In this document: in pieces, positions 7,055-15,979 of the stretch
Layout of the letters: each line of letters starts with the position of its first letter
Numbering within the stretch: position 1 is the stretch's first letter
NCBI GenBank assembly: GCA_016838885.1
Contig: JAEKNW010000320.1
Coordinates: 1-32,435, forward strand
Direction: 5' to 3'
Length of the DNA stretch: 32,435 bases
DNA from: Candidatus Cloacimonadota bacterium
GTDB lineage: Bacteria; Cloacimonadota; Cloacimonadia; Cloacimonadales; JAFGVF01
The notes under the pieces: generated by a model
What the model saw: only the letters and a program-made list of their open reading frames with translations
Database searches by the model: none
What the model was told of the DNA's origin: nothing
Position numbers and translations under genes: made by a program

Positions 7055-8203
7055 TTAGTGAAAAGAGTGTCCATACTTTTTTATAATTTCATTAAAAACT
7101 CTTTCATTGGTATTGGTTATCTCATCAAGTGATGGCTTGGTAATTTGCTTGTAGGCCAAGAGAGTTTCTGAGATTATAGAATAAAAATCTCTAAATTTGA
7201 TTAACTTCTTAGAGAAAAGCCAAATACACGCTTCGTTTGCTGAATTCATAATAGTTGGCATAATCCCGCCTTCTTCACCAACTTCTAAAGCTAGATAAAA
7301 GAGGGGGTAGCGTTTAGGGTCTATCTCACTAAAAGTTAAGGCGGGTATTTTTAATAAATCTGTTTCCAGATTGTTAAAGGGGATATGTTGAGGATGAGTT
7401 AAAGCATAAAGAATAGGTAATTGCATACTAGGTGTACTCATTTGAGCAATTAATGACCCATCTTGAAACTTCACCAAGGAATGAATAATGGATTGGGGGT
7501 GAATGATGGCTTTAATTTTATTAAAAGGCATATTAAAGAGCCAATGAGCTTCAATAACTTCTAGTCCCTTATTCATCATCGTAGCCGAATCAATAGTTAC
7601 TTTTGCGCCCATATTCCAAGTTGGATGCTTAAGTGTATCTTCTAAGGTTATTGTATGGAAAGTATCTAGTTTTCTATCTCTAAAAGCTCCACCCGAAGCA
7701 GTAATTATCAATTCTGCAACTTCATCCCTAGAATGGTTGCCTAAGGCTTGAAAGATAGCAGAATGCTCGCTGTCGATAGGTAAGATTGGATTATCAAGAC
7801 TGTATTTTTGGATTAGATGCCCTGCCATAACTAAGGATTCCTTGTTAGCTAAAGCTAGTTTCTTCCCTCGTTCCAAGACAATAATAGTGGATTTTAACCC
7901 TGCTGAGCCTGAGATAGCATTAATCACTATGTCATAGTCTAAAGATTTTAACATCTCTAGTAAACTAGTTTCACCAGAATAGATTTGACATCCGTAATCG
8001 TCTTTATTAGCAAAAGGTAAATCACCTGTAACTACCAGATGAGGAATGTTAAACTCTGCTTGAAGCTGAATTATTTTGCTAAAACTTTGGTGGGTAGAAG
8101 CGAAGACTATTTGAAACCTGTCCTTATTTGCTCTAATCACTTGACATGTAGAATCCCCGATTGAGCCTGTTATTCCTAAGACTGCTATTTTAAGTTTTTT
8201 CAT
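7055..8203 (-). CDS. dxr: 1-deoxy-D-xylulose 5-phosphate reductoisomerase
   Basis: Dxr (IspC) converts DXP to MEP with NADPH, the committed step of the non-mevalonate isoprenoid pathway. The 382-residue length is typical. Visible are the dinucleotide motif GITGSIG (10-16), ANKESLVMAG (119-128), metal ligands D144 and E146 (PIDSEHSAIFQ) and E215 (MNKGLEVIEAHWLF), ITASGGAFRD, and IHPQSIIHSLVKFQDGS. It is the last gene of the packed cluster; its ATG overlaps the stop of the PorV-like gene by one base (TAATG). Its product feeds undecaprenyl phosphate, the lipid carrier used by the WecA-like enzyme that begins the cluster. Confidence 0.97.
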   Translation of the reverse strand: MKKLKIAVLGITGSIGDSTCQVIRANKDRFQIVFASTHQSFSKIIQLQAEFNIPHLVVTGDLPFANKDDYGCQIYSGETSLLEMLKSLDYDIVINAISGSAGLKSTIIVLERGKKLALANKESLVMAGHLIQKYSLDNPILPIDSEHSAIFQALGNHSRDEVAELIITASGGAFRDRKLDTFHTITLEDTLKHPTWNMGAKVTIDSATMMNKGLEVIEAHWLFNMPFNKIKAIIHPQSIIHSLVKFQDGSLIAQMSTPSMQLPILYALTHPQHIPFNNLETDLLKIPALTFSEIDPKRYPLFYLALEVGEEGGIMPTIMNSANEACIWLFSKKLIKFRDFYSIISETLLAYKQITKPSLDEITNTNERVFNEIIKKYGHSFH

Positions 8204-9159
8204 TAAAATTGATACCCCAAAGAGATTTTCTGTGAATTGCCCAGATCACCCTTGCTGTTGTTTTTATAGGCATAGAAAAGAGAAAAGTCCCGATATTTTA
8301 AATCTATCCCGGCTGTAAGAGAATCAACATCATACCCGGTGAGAACAGAGATGTTGGGGAAGGGGGTTATTGCTAAACCATAATGATTACTGAGGGAGGT
8401 GAAAGCTAAATCATAGTCCCCGATATCACTATCAGCAAAGAGATAAATATCACTTCTCATAATGAATTCTAATAATAGTTTCTCTCTCCAGAGACCTAAA
8501 TCATAACGAAACTCAAGCTCTCCTTTGGGGGATGCAAGTTCATAACTTCCATTTTCCCATAAGATATGAGTTGCAATAACATTATTTATCTTACCGGCTA
8601 GAACAAAGTCAGAGGAGATTTTGTATAAAAATCCCAGATCGGCTCCTATTGCCCAAGCACTCTCCTCAGCTAATTGTCGATAGGTAATTTTGGGAGTAAT
8701 TCCCATATTGAGTCTGGAAGTAATTTTTCTCCCTAAAGCAATGTTTAAAAGATAGTCATTGTTATCTACAAATTTATAAGCATAAGGTCGGTTATCATTG
8801 GAAAGAGGTAATTGGCCATTCTCTAATTTTGTTAAAGGTATATCATTGATAGAAATACGAGTAAGACTGATTGCTATTGAGTTTTGAGCATGATAATAAA
8901 AGGAAAAGCTATCATACTTGAATAGGCCATCAAATTCTTTAGCATGCATGAGTTCTAAAGTAGACCTTTCTAACTCAGGTAATAAGGCAGGATTCCAATA
9001 AGCAGGTGAGTAACCCTTGACATCTGTTAATCCTGTATTTCCTAAGGCAATATTTCTAACTCCAACAGGTATCTCATAGATTTCTCCAGCATACTTATCG
9101 AATGATAAGAGTCCTACAATCACATTTATCATTACTATTAATAAAACTAATTTCTTCAT
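8203..9159 (-). CDS. PorV/UPF0164-like outer membrane beta-barrel protein
   Basis: The 318-residue protein has a signal peptide (about 1-18) followed by the UPF0164/PorV signature: a GVRNIALGNTGLT stretch and SPAYWNPALLPEL. Alternating amphipathic strands run to a terminal phenylalanine (SLGYQF), as in Omp85/FadL-type barrels. PorV-like proteins act in type IX secretion as shuttle or receptor for proteins with C-terminal sorting domains, and such proteins occur at both ends of this window; the specific role here is inferred. It could also be a structural PorQ-like barrel. It sits between the helicase (9-base gap) and dxr (1-base overlap). AAGGAG precedes the start. Confidence 0.75.
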   Translation of the reverse strand: MKKLVLLIVMINVIVGLLSFDKYAGEIYEIPVGVRNIALGNTGLTDVKGYSPAYWNPALLPELERSTLELMHAKEFDGLFKYDSFSFYYHAQNSIAISLTRISINDIPLTKLENGQLPLSNDNRPYAYKFVDNNDYLLNIALGRKITSRLNMGITPKITYRQLAEESAWAIGADLGFLYKISSDFVLAGKINNVIATHILWENGSYELASPKGELEFRYDLGLWREKLLLEFIMRSDIYLFADSDIGDYDLAFTSLSNHYGLAITPFPNISVLTGYDVDSLTAGIDLKYRDFSLFYAYKNNSKGDLGNSQKISLGYQF

Positions 9160-9168
9160 TTCAACTCC

Positions 9169-11340
9169 TTAAATGAGTTCAATATACTTGGCAGATATTT
9201 TTTTTAGAAAGCCGGTAGTAAAGGATATAGTTAAAATCATGCTATCACCCTCTCCATTAGAACTAATGACCATGCCCTGCCCATAGATTTCATGATGGAC
9301 TTTATCTCCGGGTCTATATTTACTTTTACTTATAATATTACTTGATTTCTTCTCTAAAACCACACTTTTTCTTTTGGGAGACTGGGGGTGAGTAACATAA
9401 CTACTTCTGTTTGTTGTTTTAATCCCTATCTCACTTAGGAATCTACTTGGAACTGATGCATTATTTAAACCATTGATTCTTCTATAACTTGCATAAGTTA
9501 AATAGAGAAACTCTTTTGCCCTAGTTATAGCTACATATAACAATCTTCTTTCTTCTTCAACTCCTTTGTCTTCAAATAATGAACGGCTGTGGGGTAATAA
9601 TCCTTCTTCTATACCGGCTACAAAGACGACAGGAAACTCTAAACCCTTAGCGTTATGAATAGTTAACAAGCTAACAGAGTCCGAATCACGGTTAAATCTA
9701 TCTAAATCAGTCAATAATTGAACAGAGTTTAGAAAGTCATCCAATTGCGGTTCAACTTCAAAATTGCTTAGGAACTCTTCCCTGAACTGGGAAGTAGAAC
9801 TAATAAATTCTTTAATATTTTCTGCCTGAGAATTGAGTTGAGGGTCATCTGATTTAGCTAATGTATTGAGAATATCTAAATCAGAAATAACTAGATTAGT
9901 AATTTCAAAGCAGTTTAGATAATTAGCTTTATCTCTCCATTTCTGCAAAAAGTTAGCAAATTTAGTCAAGGCTGTTTTTGCTCTTGGAGAGAGTGAAGGT
10001 ATCATCTCTGCTTCAAGAAGGGCTGAATTAAGTGGTATTCTCTTGCTTATAGCATAGGTGCTTAGCGTAGTTATTGTAGTTTTACCAATGCCCCGCGTTG
10101 GAGTATTGATGATGCGAAGAAGACTTTCATTGTCTGCCGGGTTAATAACTACTTTGAGATAAGAGAGAATATCTTTAATCTCTTTTCTTTGATAAAAGTT
10201 TATTCCACCCACGATTTTATAGGGTAAATTATATTTTATTAACTCTGTTTCTAGCAGTCTTGACTGTGAGTTTGTTCTGTAGAGAACAGCAATATCTTTG
10301 AGATTTAGAGCATAGTCCTGTTGAAGCCTAATAATCTCTTCAACTATGTATCTGGCCTCATCAACATCTGTTTCTAACCTCTTCATTTTTGGTTGATGGG
10401 TAGAGACTATCTCCGTTCTTAGTTGCTTAGGATGCCTATCTTCATTATTACTAATCAATTGATTTGCTAAATCTAAGATCTGCTTTGAAGACCGATAGTT
10501 TTGCTCTAATCTGATGACTTTGGTTTCATTATGAGTTTTATCAAATTTCAAGATATTACTTATATCTGCCCCACGCCAAGAATAGATTGCTTGATCATCA
10601 TCACCAACAACACAGATATTATTCTCAGGTTCAGCAAAGAGAGAGGTTAATTTATATTGAATAACATTGGTATCTTGATACTCGTCAATCATTACATACT
10701 TAAATATCTCTTGGTACTTGTGTAACACTTCTTTATTCTCTTGCAAAAGCTTGAGAGTATAAACTAAAATATCATCAAAATCCATACTATTATTATCAAC
10801 AAGTTCTCTCTGATACTCCGTATAAATCTGTAAATAGATTCGATTAGAATAGCCTTCATTTTGTAAAAATTGCAAGACCTCTGGGAGCAAGTTGGCGTTC
10901 TTTCTTTTGCTAATAGAAGACTTCATCTGAGGTAAAGGAAAGTTCTCTTTGGAGATGTTCAACTTCTTGTAGATTTTCTTGAACAATGACTTCTGATCTG
11001 CACTGTCATATATCGTGAAATTGGAATTGAACTTAGTATATTTATGCTCACTTCTTAAAATTCTCAAACAGATTGAATGGAAAGTCCCTACCCATAAATG
11101 AGAGGGGTTTATACCAAAATAAGATGATAATCTTTCCCGTAACTCGTTTGATGCTTTATTGGTAAAGGTAACAATCAAGATGTTATATGGATCTACTCTC
11201 TTCTGGTTTATCAAAAAAGCAGTTCGATAAATAATAGTTCTAGTCTTACCACTACCGGCTCCGGCTAAAACTAATACTGCGCCTTCTGTAGTTGAGACAA
11301 CTTCTTGTTGTTCTTGATTAAGATCATTTAATGAATTCAT
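9169..11340 (-). CDS. UvrD/PcrA-type superfamily I DNA helicase
   Basis: The 723-residue ATP-dependent 3'-5' helicase has all SF1A motifs in order: Q-motif LNQEQQEVV, Walker A AGAGSGKTRT (26-35), VGTFHSICLRILR, Walker B VMIDEYQDTN, VVGDDDQAIYSWRGAD, LEQNYRSS, LTIHNAKGLEFPVVF and RRLLYVAITRAKEFL. The C-terminal 50 residues (YRPGDKVHHEIYGQGMV) match the PcrA/UvrD tudor-like RNA polymerase-binding domain. It acts in nucleotide excision repair, mismatch repair or replication restart. It is oddly placed, with three-base spacing after a lipoprotein gene and inside an envelope-gene cluster. Confidence 0.95.
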   Translation of the reverse strand: MNSLNDLNQEQQEVVSTTEGAVLVLAGAGSGKTRTIIYRTAFLINQKRVDPYNILIVTFTNKASNELRERLSSYFGINPSHLWVGTFHSICLRILRSEHKYTKFNSNFTIYDSADQKSLFKKIYKKLNISKENFPLPQMKSSISKRKNANLLPEVLQFLQNEGYSNRIYLQIYTEYQRELVDNNSMDFDDILVYTLKLLQENKEVLHKYQEIFKYVMIDEYQDTNVIQYKLTSLFAEPENNICVVGDDDQAIYSWRGADISNILKFDKTHNETKVIRLEQNYRSSKQILDLANQLISNNEDRHPKQLRTEIVSTHQPKMKRLETDVDEARYIVEEIIRLQQDYALNLKDIAVLYRTNSQSRLLETELIKYNLPYKIVGGINFYQRKEIKDILSYLKVVINPADNESLLRIINTPTRGIGKTTITTLSTYAISKRIPLNSALLEAEMIPSLSPRAKTALTKFANFLQKWRDKANYLNCFEITNLVISDLDILNTLAKSDDPQLNSQAENIKEFISSTSQFREEFLSNFEVEPQLDDFLNSVQLLTDLDRFNRDSDSVSLLTIHNAKGLEFPVVFVAGIEEGLLPHSRSLFEDKGVEEERRLLYVAITRAKEFLYLTYASYRRINGLNNASVPSRFLSEIGIKTTNRSSYVTHPQSPKRKSVVLEKKSSNIISKSKYRPGDKVHHEIYGQGMVISSNGEGDSMILTISFTTGFLKKISAKYIELI

Positions 11341-11343
11341 TTG

Positions 11344-11787
11344 CTATTGTGGGACCATAATACCAGGTTCACCAGGTCTATTTAAAGGACCTTCTAATCT
11401 CTGATTATCGTTAGGACTTTGAGGATTAAGATAAACAAATGCAGACATTTTGTAGAAATATGGTCCCGGAACTATCTTGTAAGTATCAGTATATAAACTT
11501 TGCTCCCTATTTCTAATGACAGTAAGTAAATCAAAGGATCCATCAAAAGAACTTGACCTATAAATTAAATATCCATCTGCTTTATTTTCTTGCAATGGTG
11601 TCCAAGAGATAGTAACATATTTCTCAATAGCTCCTTGGCCACTAGATCCTAGATTTATTCCTGTTACCAAATCTGGGGTGTTAATGTTACTCCCAGCAGG
11701 ATCTAAGGGGTTAGATCTCTCCAGCCCACAACTTAGCATAATCAATCCAACAAATATTATTATATATAGCTTAAATATTTTTATCAT
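11344..11787 (-). CDS. Small lipoprotein with fibronectin type III-like domain
   Basis: The 147-residue protein has a lipoprotein signal (lipobox LIMLSC, Cys20) followed by NPLDPAG. A single domain at about 50-125 has FN3-like strands (KYVTISWTPL, ADGYLIYRSSSFDGSF, PGPYFYKMSAF). It is probably anchored in the periplasmic face of an envelope membrane; its partner is unknown. The start overlaps the stop of the DUF5683 gene by one base (TGATG), and the stop is three bases before the helicase start. Confidence 0.7.
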   Translation of the reverse strand: MIKIFKLYIIIFVGLIMLSCGLERSNPLDPAGSNINTPDLVTGINLGSSGQGAIEKYVTISWTPLQENKADGYLIYRSSSFDGSFDLLTVIRNREQSLYTDTYKIVPGPYFYKMSAFVYLNPQSPNDNQRLEGPLNRPGEPGIMVPQ

Positions 11788-12377
11788 CAGAATCTCACTT
11801 CTATACTATTTGGTGTTAAGGATATATTATCAAAGTTTTTTAGCAATATTTTATCCCATAAATCAGCATTATATCTCTCGGTACTCTCTGAACTATCATA
11901 AAGGTTATATCCCCAGAGAATAAGATAAGCCCCTAAGAAAATCATCGAAGTGTTATAATTTTGCTCAGCTTTATCGAATTTATCATTAATCTCATTGATT
12001 TGAGTTGCGTTCTTATACTGCTTGTAATAATCTTGTGACCTTGAATAGAAGTAAAGACCTGCTCCGGCAATGACAACTCCTCCTGTAAGGAAGGTATGAC
12101 CTTTGGAATAAGATTCAATGCCATAATGTCCCCACCCGGGAAAGATAGCTGATTTAGCCATGGTATAAGTAATCGATTTTGTCTTAATCTCATATAACTG
12201 AAGCATCTCTTGTCTAGCTGTTAAATCTTGACGATATTCAGCTCTGTCTTGATAATTTTCCCATCCATATTTTCTCGGATTAGAAAATCTATTAATATCG
12301 AAACCTTGACCAGGAAGTTGTATATAAATTAAAGCTAACCCTAATACTAGAGTAACCATCTTAGTCGATATTTTCAT
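11787..12377 (-). CDS. DUF5683 family membrane protein
   Basis: The product is a 196-residue protein when started at the ATG at 12377, which has GAGGAGG six bases upstream. An ATG two codons earlier abuts the Shine-Dalgarno sequence and is less likely. It has an N-terminal signal or anchor. A DUF5683-type core follows: KSAIFPGWGHYGIESYSKGH, a hydrophobic helix at about residues 95-110, a polar QDYYKQYKNA stretch, and a second hydrophobic segment (FLGAYLILWGYNLYD). The function is unknown. The start overlaps the preceding TPR lipoprotein gene by 17 bases. Confidence 0.75.
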   Translation of the reverse strand: MKISTKMVTLVLGLALIYIQLPGQGFDINRFSNPRKYGWENYQDRAEYRQDLTARQEMLQLYEIKTKSITYTMAKSAIFPGWGHYGIESYSKGHTFLTGGVVIAGAGLYFYSRSQDYYKQYKNATQINEINDKFDKAEQNYNTSMIFLGAYLILWGYNLYDSSESTERYNADLWDKILLKNFDNISLTPNSIEVRF

Positions 12378-13875
12378 TTTCATCCTCCTCTGTGAGCACA
12401 AATTTACCAGTCATTGCCTGTTCTGAAAGACTATTAATAGGACTTATGTCCTTTGTTCTAAGGTTAATTATCCAACGGAAATAAAACTTATTGGAGAAAC
12501 TGAGCAGTGAATAGCGGATTTCATAGTTATAATTACCAGATGCTACAAGGACTTCCCACCCACTGTCTGTAATTCTAGAAGTGGGATTATTCGCCAAGAG
12601 ATATGCTTTAGCTTCTTTGATGGCTTTTTCAACAATAAAAGAATTGTAATCTCTGATAATCTCTTTAGCAAATTCTTCAGGTTCTTTGTAAAACCTAATA
12701 ATATTCTTGGTATATAAGATTTGTTGTTGATATAAGCTTAATGGGTCAAGCTTATAAGCTTTTTCGTATAGACCTAGTATCCTTTGGAAACGTCTGATTT
12801 CATAATCGTTTCTTTCTGAAACCGTAGGCTTAAGCTTTATATCAGGGAAAATTGCTCTTAGATTAGTTTTCTCTAACTGTTGAGCTTGAATGTAGATATC
12901 TTTAGCTTCTTCAATGTTATTCATCTGAATTGTAGTTTCTTGGATAGCTTCAAGAGCTTTTTTATAGCCTGGAATAACATCAAAAGTTCTGTTAAAGAGT
13001 GTAAAGGCATTTTCGAAATCACGTTGTTTGGCATATTCACGGCCTTGAATGATATATTGTTCCGCTGTATCCAGTAATCTCTGTTTAACAAAATCAAGAA
13101 CAGAAGCATCATAATAAACAGCAGACTTAAAGTTGGTATCAGCTTGAACAAAGTCTTTCTCAGTAATTGCTTCTTCTGCAAGGTTAATATAAATTTGAGC
13201 AATAGCTTCTTTTGCGTCTGATGTATTACCAACAGTATATTGGATAAACTCTAAAAGAATATCTAATCCTGCTTGAGAATCTGCTTGGAGAGCATCAGAG
13301 ATTAGCTCTTGAGAGAAGTTAGCAACTATGTCCCGACTTTGAATTTCGAAAGGGTCATCCTTAAATTCAGGATAAAGTTGTTTATAATATTCCCATGCTT
13401 CTAAATAATTATCAGGATTAGAATTATAACTATCATTCATTTTTGTATAAATAATTTCTGAAGTAAAGCGTGAATCTGGTATTTCGAGCAAGATTTGTTC
13501 TAGGAATTCAAATCCTTTCTCTTTATCGCCAGATTCAAAAGAGAGTTGAGCATAATCATAATAACATCTTGCCAAAAGTGAATCAGTTGCTTCTGAGTTA
13601 GCTAGAAGAGAAAATCTAGTTGCTAAGGCCAGGTTTTTTGAGCTATAAGCTCTTAAAGCCAGCTGCTGATAAGATTTACTTCTTATTAATTCAGCATTAG
13701 TTTTATAGGCTCCATTTTTTGCTTCTCTTAGATAGGAGTCGATTTCTTCAATTGAAATGGTATAATTTCCATTATAATATGAAGAGACTGCGCTCCTGTA
13801 TCTATTAGATTCGCATCCAAGAAGGACAAAAAACAAAGATATAGCTAGAATAAATCTAAAAGATAATTTCTTCAT
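12361..13875 (-). CDS. TPR-like repeat lipoprotein
   Basis: Started at the ATG at 13875, this is a 504-residue lipoprotein with lipobox VLLGC (Cys21). Earlier in-frame ATGs lie inside the upstream gene and would destroy the signal peptide. Most of the protein is alpha-helical with tetratricopeptide-like repeats (SVYYDASVLDFVKQ..., FENAFTLFNRTFDVIPGYKK, RILGLYEKAYKLDPLSLY), followed by a beta-rich tail. It is probably a periplasm-facing scaffold in an envelope complex. Its start overlaps the MBL gene end by 20 bases and its end overlaps the DUF5683 gene by 17. Confidence 0.75.
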   Translation of the reverse strand: MKKLSFRFILAISLFFVLLGCESNRYRSAVSSYYNGNYTISIEEIDSYLREAKNGAYKTNAELIRSKSYQQLALRAYSSKNLALATRFSLLANSEATDSLLARCYYDYAQLSFESGDKEKGFEFLEQILLEIPDSRFTSEIIYTKMNDSYNSNPDNYLEAWEYYKQLYPEFKDDPFEIQSRDIVANFSQELISDALQADSQAGLDILLEFIQYTVGNTSDAKEAIAQIYINLAEEAITEKDFVQADTNFKSAVYYDASVLDFVKQRLLDTAEQYIIQGREYAKQRDFENAFTLFNRTFDVIPGYKKALEAIQETTIQMNNIEEAKDIYIQAQQLEKTNLRAIFPDIKLKPTVSERNDYEIRRFQRILGLYEKAYKLDPLSLYQQQILYTKNIIRFYKEPEEFAKEIIRDYNSFIVEKAIKEAKAYLLANNPTSRITDSGWEVLVASGNYNYEIRYSLLSFSNKFYFRWIINLRTKDISPINSLSEQAMTGKFVLTEEDENENID

Positions 13876-14593
13876 TTTCTTTGGCAACTTTGACTTTATC
13901 GCTAAGGATATCGGCATATTTAAGTTGTAGTTCTTTAAAATCTCCATGTGTAATATAAACCTCTGTATTGCTTTGTTCTATTAATTCTTTGACTCCTTGA
14001 TAGGAGGGATGAATTCCATCTAAAATCATGATTTCACATTGTTTGGCATGGGCTTGTATATCCTCAGCAGATCTGATATCTGAAGAGAGTAAAAGGGACT
14101 TGTTCTTTCCCTTAATGACAAATGAGTAAGAGAGTAACTTATTAGGTAAATCGTATTTATCTACGATATTTTTATAGCCTATTAAGTGAGAATTATTGAA
14201 AGGGAACACCCTTATTTCAGCCAGGGAGTTCTCATCATATAACTGAGTAATAATTTTATAACCAAATCTATCTTTGAAGATGTATAGTACTTCCATAAAA
14301 GATGTTATCTGATCAACACTTTCTGGTAGGAAGAGGAATAAATCTTTCTTTCGTTTATTCAAATAGAGGGTTTGTAACAAGATAAATAAGCCACTGAGAT
14401 GATCAGGATGAAGGTGAGAGATGATAATCATATCAAGTTCATCTTTAGATAGATTTTTTTCTAATATTTTTTGAGTAGTTCCTTCTCCACAATCAATTAA
14501 GAAGAGGGAGTTATCATCTTGGATAAGGTATGAAGTATGGGAGTTTCCTAACAATGATTTACCTGGTGCAGTACCAAGAATGGTTAGTTTCAT
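13856..14593 (-). CDS. Metallo-beta-lactamase fold hydrolase, RNase Z-like
   Basis: The 245-residue protein has the MBL-fold metal motif SHLHPDHLSG (H60, H62, D64, H65), an N-terminal ILGTAPGKSLLGN strand, the second-site FNNSHLIG, the metal-bridging aspartate in LLSSDIRS, and a late histidine in VYITHGDF. The layout resembles RNase Z/ElaC or phosphodiesterase-like members. The RNase Z exosite arm is reduced and the length is short, so tRNA 3' processing is possible but not assured. It overlaps wecA by four bases (ATGA). Confidence 0.8.
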   Translation of the reverse strand: MKLTILGTAPGKSLLGNSHTSYLIQDDNSLFLIDCGEGTTQKILEKNLSKDELDMIIISHLHPDHLSGLFILLQTLYLNKRKKDLFLFLPESVDQITSFMEVLYIFKDRFGYKIITQLYDENSLAEIRVFPFNNSHLIGYKNIVDKYDLPNKLLSYSFVIKGKNKSLLLSSDIRSAEDIQAHAKQCEIMILDGIHPSYQGVKELIEQSNTEVYITHGDFKELQLKYADILSDKVKVAKENEEIIF

Positions 14594-15753
14594 ACAATCC
14601 TCTTTTTTTTCAATTGATTATCAGGTATCTCTACTTCGATTGAATAGAGCCTTTTACCTAATAAGTAGTAACAAACTATGCAGATGGCCAAGATAGATAA
14701 TAATAATTCATAGCGGCCGATTAGAGTTACCATAATTGTTAAAATCACGATAACTACATTAATGGCATAGATTAATAGAGTTGTTACTTTGACAGAGCCT
14801 AATAAATTTTTCATTCTGTGGGTTGTATGATCTTTCCCACCTTGCCAGACTAGTCGTCCGTCTTTTTTTCTGGTAATACTAACAAAGCAGATATCAAAAA
14901 TAGCATAGCTAATTAAGATAACCGGAAGCAGATAAAACCATTTACTTTGAAATTGGAGAGAGGCAAAGTTAGCCATCAGAATCCCCATAGAAGAGATGAA
15001 ATAGCCAATAAACATGGAACCGGCATCACCTAGGAATATTTTTGCAGGGTTAAAATTATAGGGTAAGAAACCTAAAACAGAGCCGGCATAGGAAAGGGAA
15101 AGCAAGCCCATCAAGCTTAGCCACATAGCTGAGCTACTATTATCTGGATTAATAATCATAGCAAAGGCAAAAAAGCCTAAAGCTATAATAGCAGAAATCC
15201 CTGATATCATCCCATCCATATTATCTAGGAAATTAGTAGCATTCATTAAGCCAATCATCCAAATAAATAAGATAGGAATTGAGATAAAATTATTAAACAT
15301 AACAGTATTATTAAGAAGGAGCATCGGAAAGGTTAAGTCATTTGTAAAGGGTATGGCCAGCCAAGTTACTGAACCAAAATTAGTAAAGATAAAGGTAGAG
15401 CAGGCTAAGAATTGTCCAATTAGTTTCACAATCGGCCTCATCCCTCTTTTATCATCAATAACTCCGACAATAACAATGATAAAAGCCCCTAACAAGTATC
15501 CTATCAATCTAATATTAAAAGTTCTATTTGAGACAATGACAACATCATAAATGACTAAGGCGATAAATCCAATAAAGACACTTATGCCTCCCATTAGAGG
15601 AATTGCTGTTTTATGAATTTTTCTAGCTTCGGGGTTATCTACAAAGTTCATTTTTTGGGCAAGTTTGATAACCCACGGTGTAATACTAAACACGAAAACA
15701 AAGGCTAAAATAAAGACTGAAATATATTCTGTTACTATGTTATGGCTAATCAT
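14590..15753 (-). CDS. WecA-like undecaprenyl-phosphate sugar-1-phosphate transferase
   Basis: This polytopic protein (387 residues from the ATG at 15753) belongs to the MraY/WecA glycosyltransferase 4 family, which transfers a GlcNAc-1-phosphate-type group from UDP-sugar to undecaprenyl phosphate to start O-antigen or capsule synthesis. Diagnostic parts are DNPEARKIHKTAIPLMGG, the catalytic ATNFLDNMDGM, FNPAKIFLGDAGSMFIGY, and the cytoplasmic loop KDGRLVWQGGKDHTTHRM. There are about 10-11 membrane helices. AAAGG lies six bases upstream of this ATG; an ATG two codons earlier abuts it. It is the first gene of the cluster. The TGA stop overlaps the MBL start. Confidence 0.9.
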   Translation of the reverse strand: MISHNIVTEYISVFILAFVFVFSITPWVIKLAQKMNFVDNPEARKIHKTAIPLMGGISVFIGFIALVIYDVVIVSNRTFNIRLIGYLLGAFIIVIVGVIDDKRGMRPIVKLIGQFLACSTFIFTNFGSVTWLAIPFTNDLTFPMLLLNNTVMFNNFISIPILFIWMIGLMNATNFLDNMDGMISGISAIIALGFFAFAMIINPDNSSSAMWLSLMGLLSLSYAGSVLGFLPYNFNPAKIFLGDAGSMFIGYFISSMGILMANFASLQFQSKWFYLLPVILISYAIFDICFVSITRKKDGRLVWQGGKDHTTHRMKNLLGSVKVTTLLIYAINVVIVILTIMVTLIGRYELLLSILAICIVCYYLLGKRLYSIEVEIPDNQLKKKRIV

Positions 15754-15780
15754 GTTCATCCTTTTAGTACGTTTGGTAAA

Positions 15781-15808
15781 ATTTTATTACAGCACCCAAT
15801 TTTGTCAA
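15781..15808 (-). promoter_or_regulatory. Probable sigma70-type promoter of the wecA-dxr cluster
   Basis: On the minus strand a perfect TTGACA (15808-15803) is followed 16 bases later by TAAAAT (15786-15781). This places a start site about 20 bases upstream of the wecA ribosome binding site. It is the best promoter match in the window. Confidence 0.65.
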
Positions 15809-15832
15809 AGAATAAATGCATTAATTGAGATT

Positions 15833-15919
15833 TAGCCCAAATAATGCAGTTATCCTTGGCAAAAAGCACTATATTATTTCGCATAAGTAAGTCCCATAAT
15901 TTTCCTGAAAGTATATATC
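15833..15919 (+). repeat. Foldback repeat copy D (L half only)
   Basis: TAGCCCAAATAATGCAGTTA begins the copy. It follows the left arm of the family through GCACTATATTATTTCGCATAAGTAAG and CATAATTTTCCTGAAAGTATATAT, and then stops at the centre of the element. The right arm is absent. The truncation falls directly next to the ftcD terminator. Confidence 0.85.
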
Positions 15920-15921
15920 CC

Positions 15922-15955
15922 AAAAAAATCAGAGATGTTGTTGTCAACATCTCTG
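15922..15955 (-). terminator. Rho-independent terminator of the yqhQ-like/prfA/ftcD operon
   Basis: A perfect 11-base stem (CAGAGATGTTG at 15930-15940, CAACATCTCTG at 15945-15955) with a four-base loop is followed on the minus strand by ATTTTTTT. It lies 24 bases past the ftcD stop. This is the clearest terminator in the window. Confidence 0.92.
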
Positions 15956-15979
15956 AAGCTTAAAAAAATAACAGAGTTA

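Noticed and set aside
12378-12401. Longer N-terminus for the DUF5683 protein
   Set aside because: The upstream codons run through the GAGGAGG Shine-Dalgarno sequence and add a non-signal-like MCSQRR segment.
13876-13947. Longer N-terminus for the TPR lipoprotein
   Set aside because: It would bury the signal peptide and lipobox behind 24 residues and lies wholly within the MBL gene.
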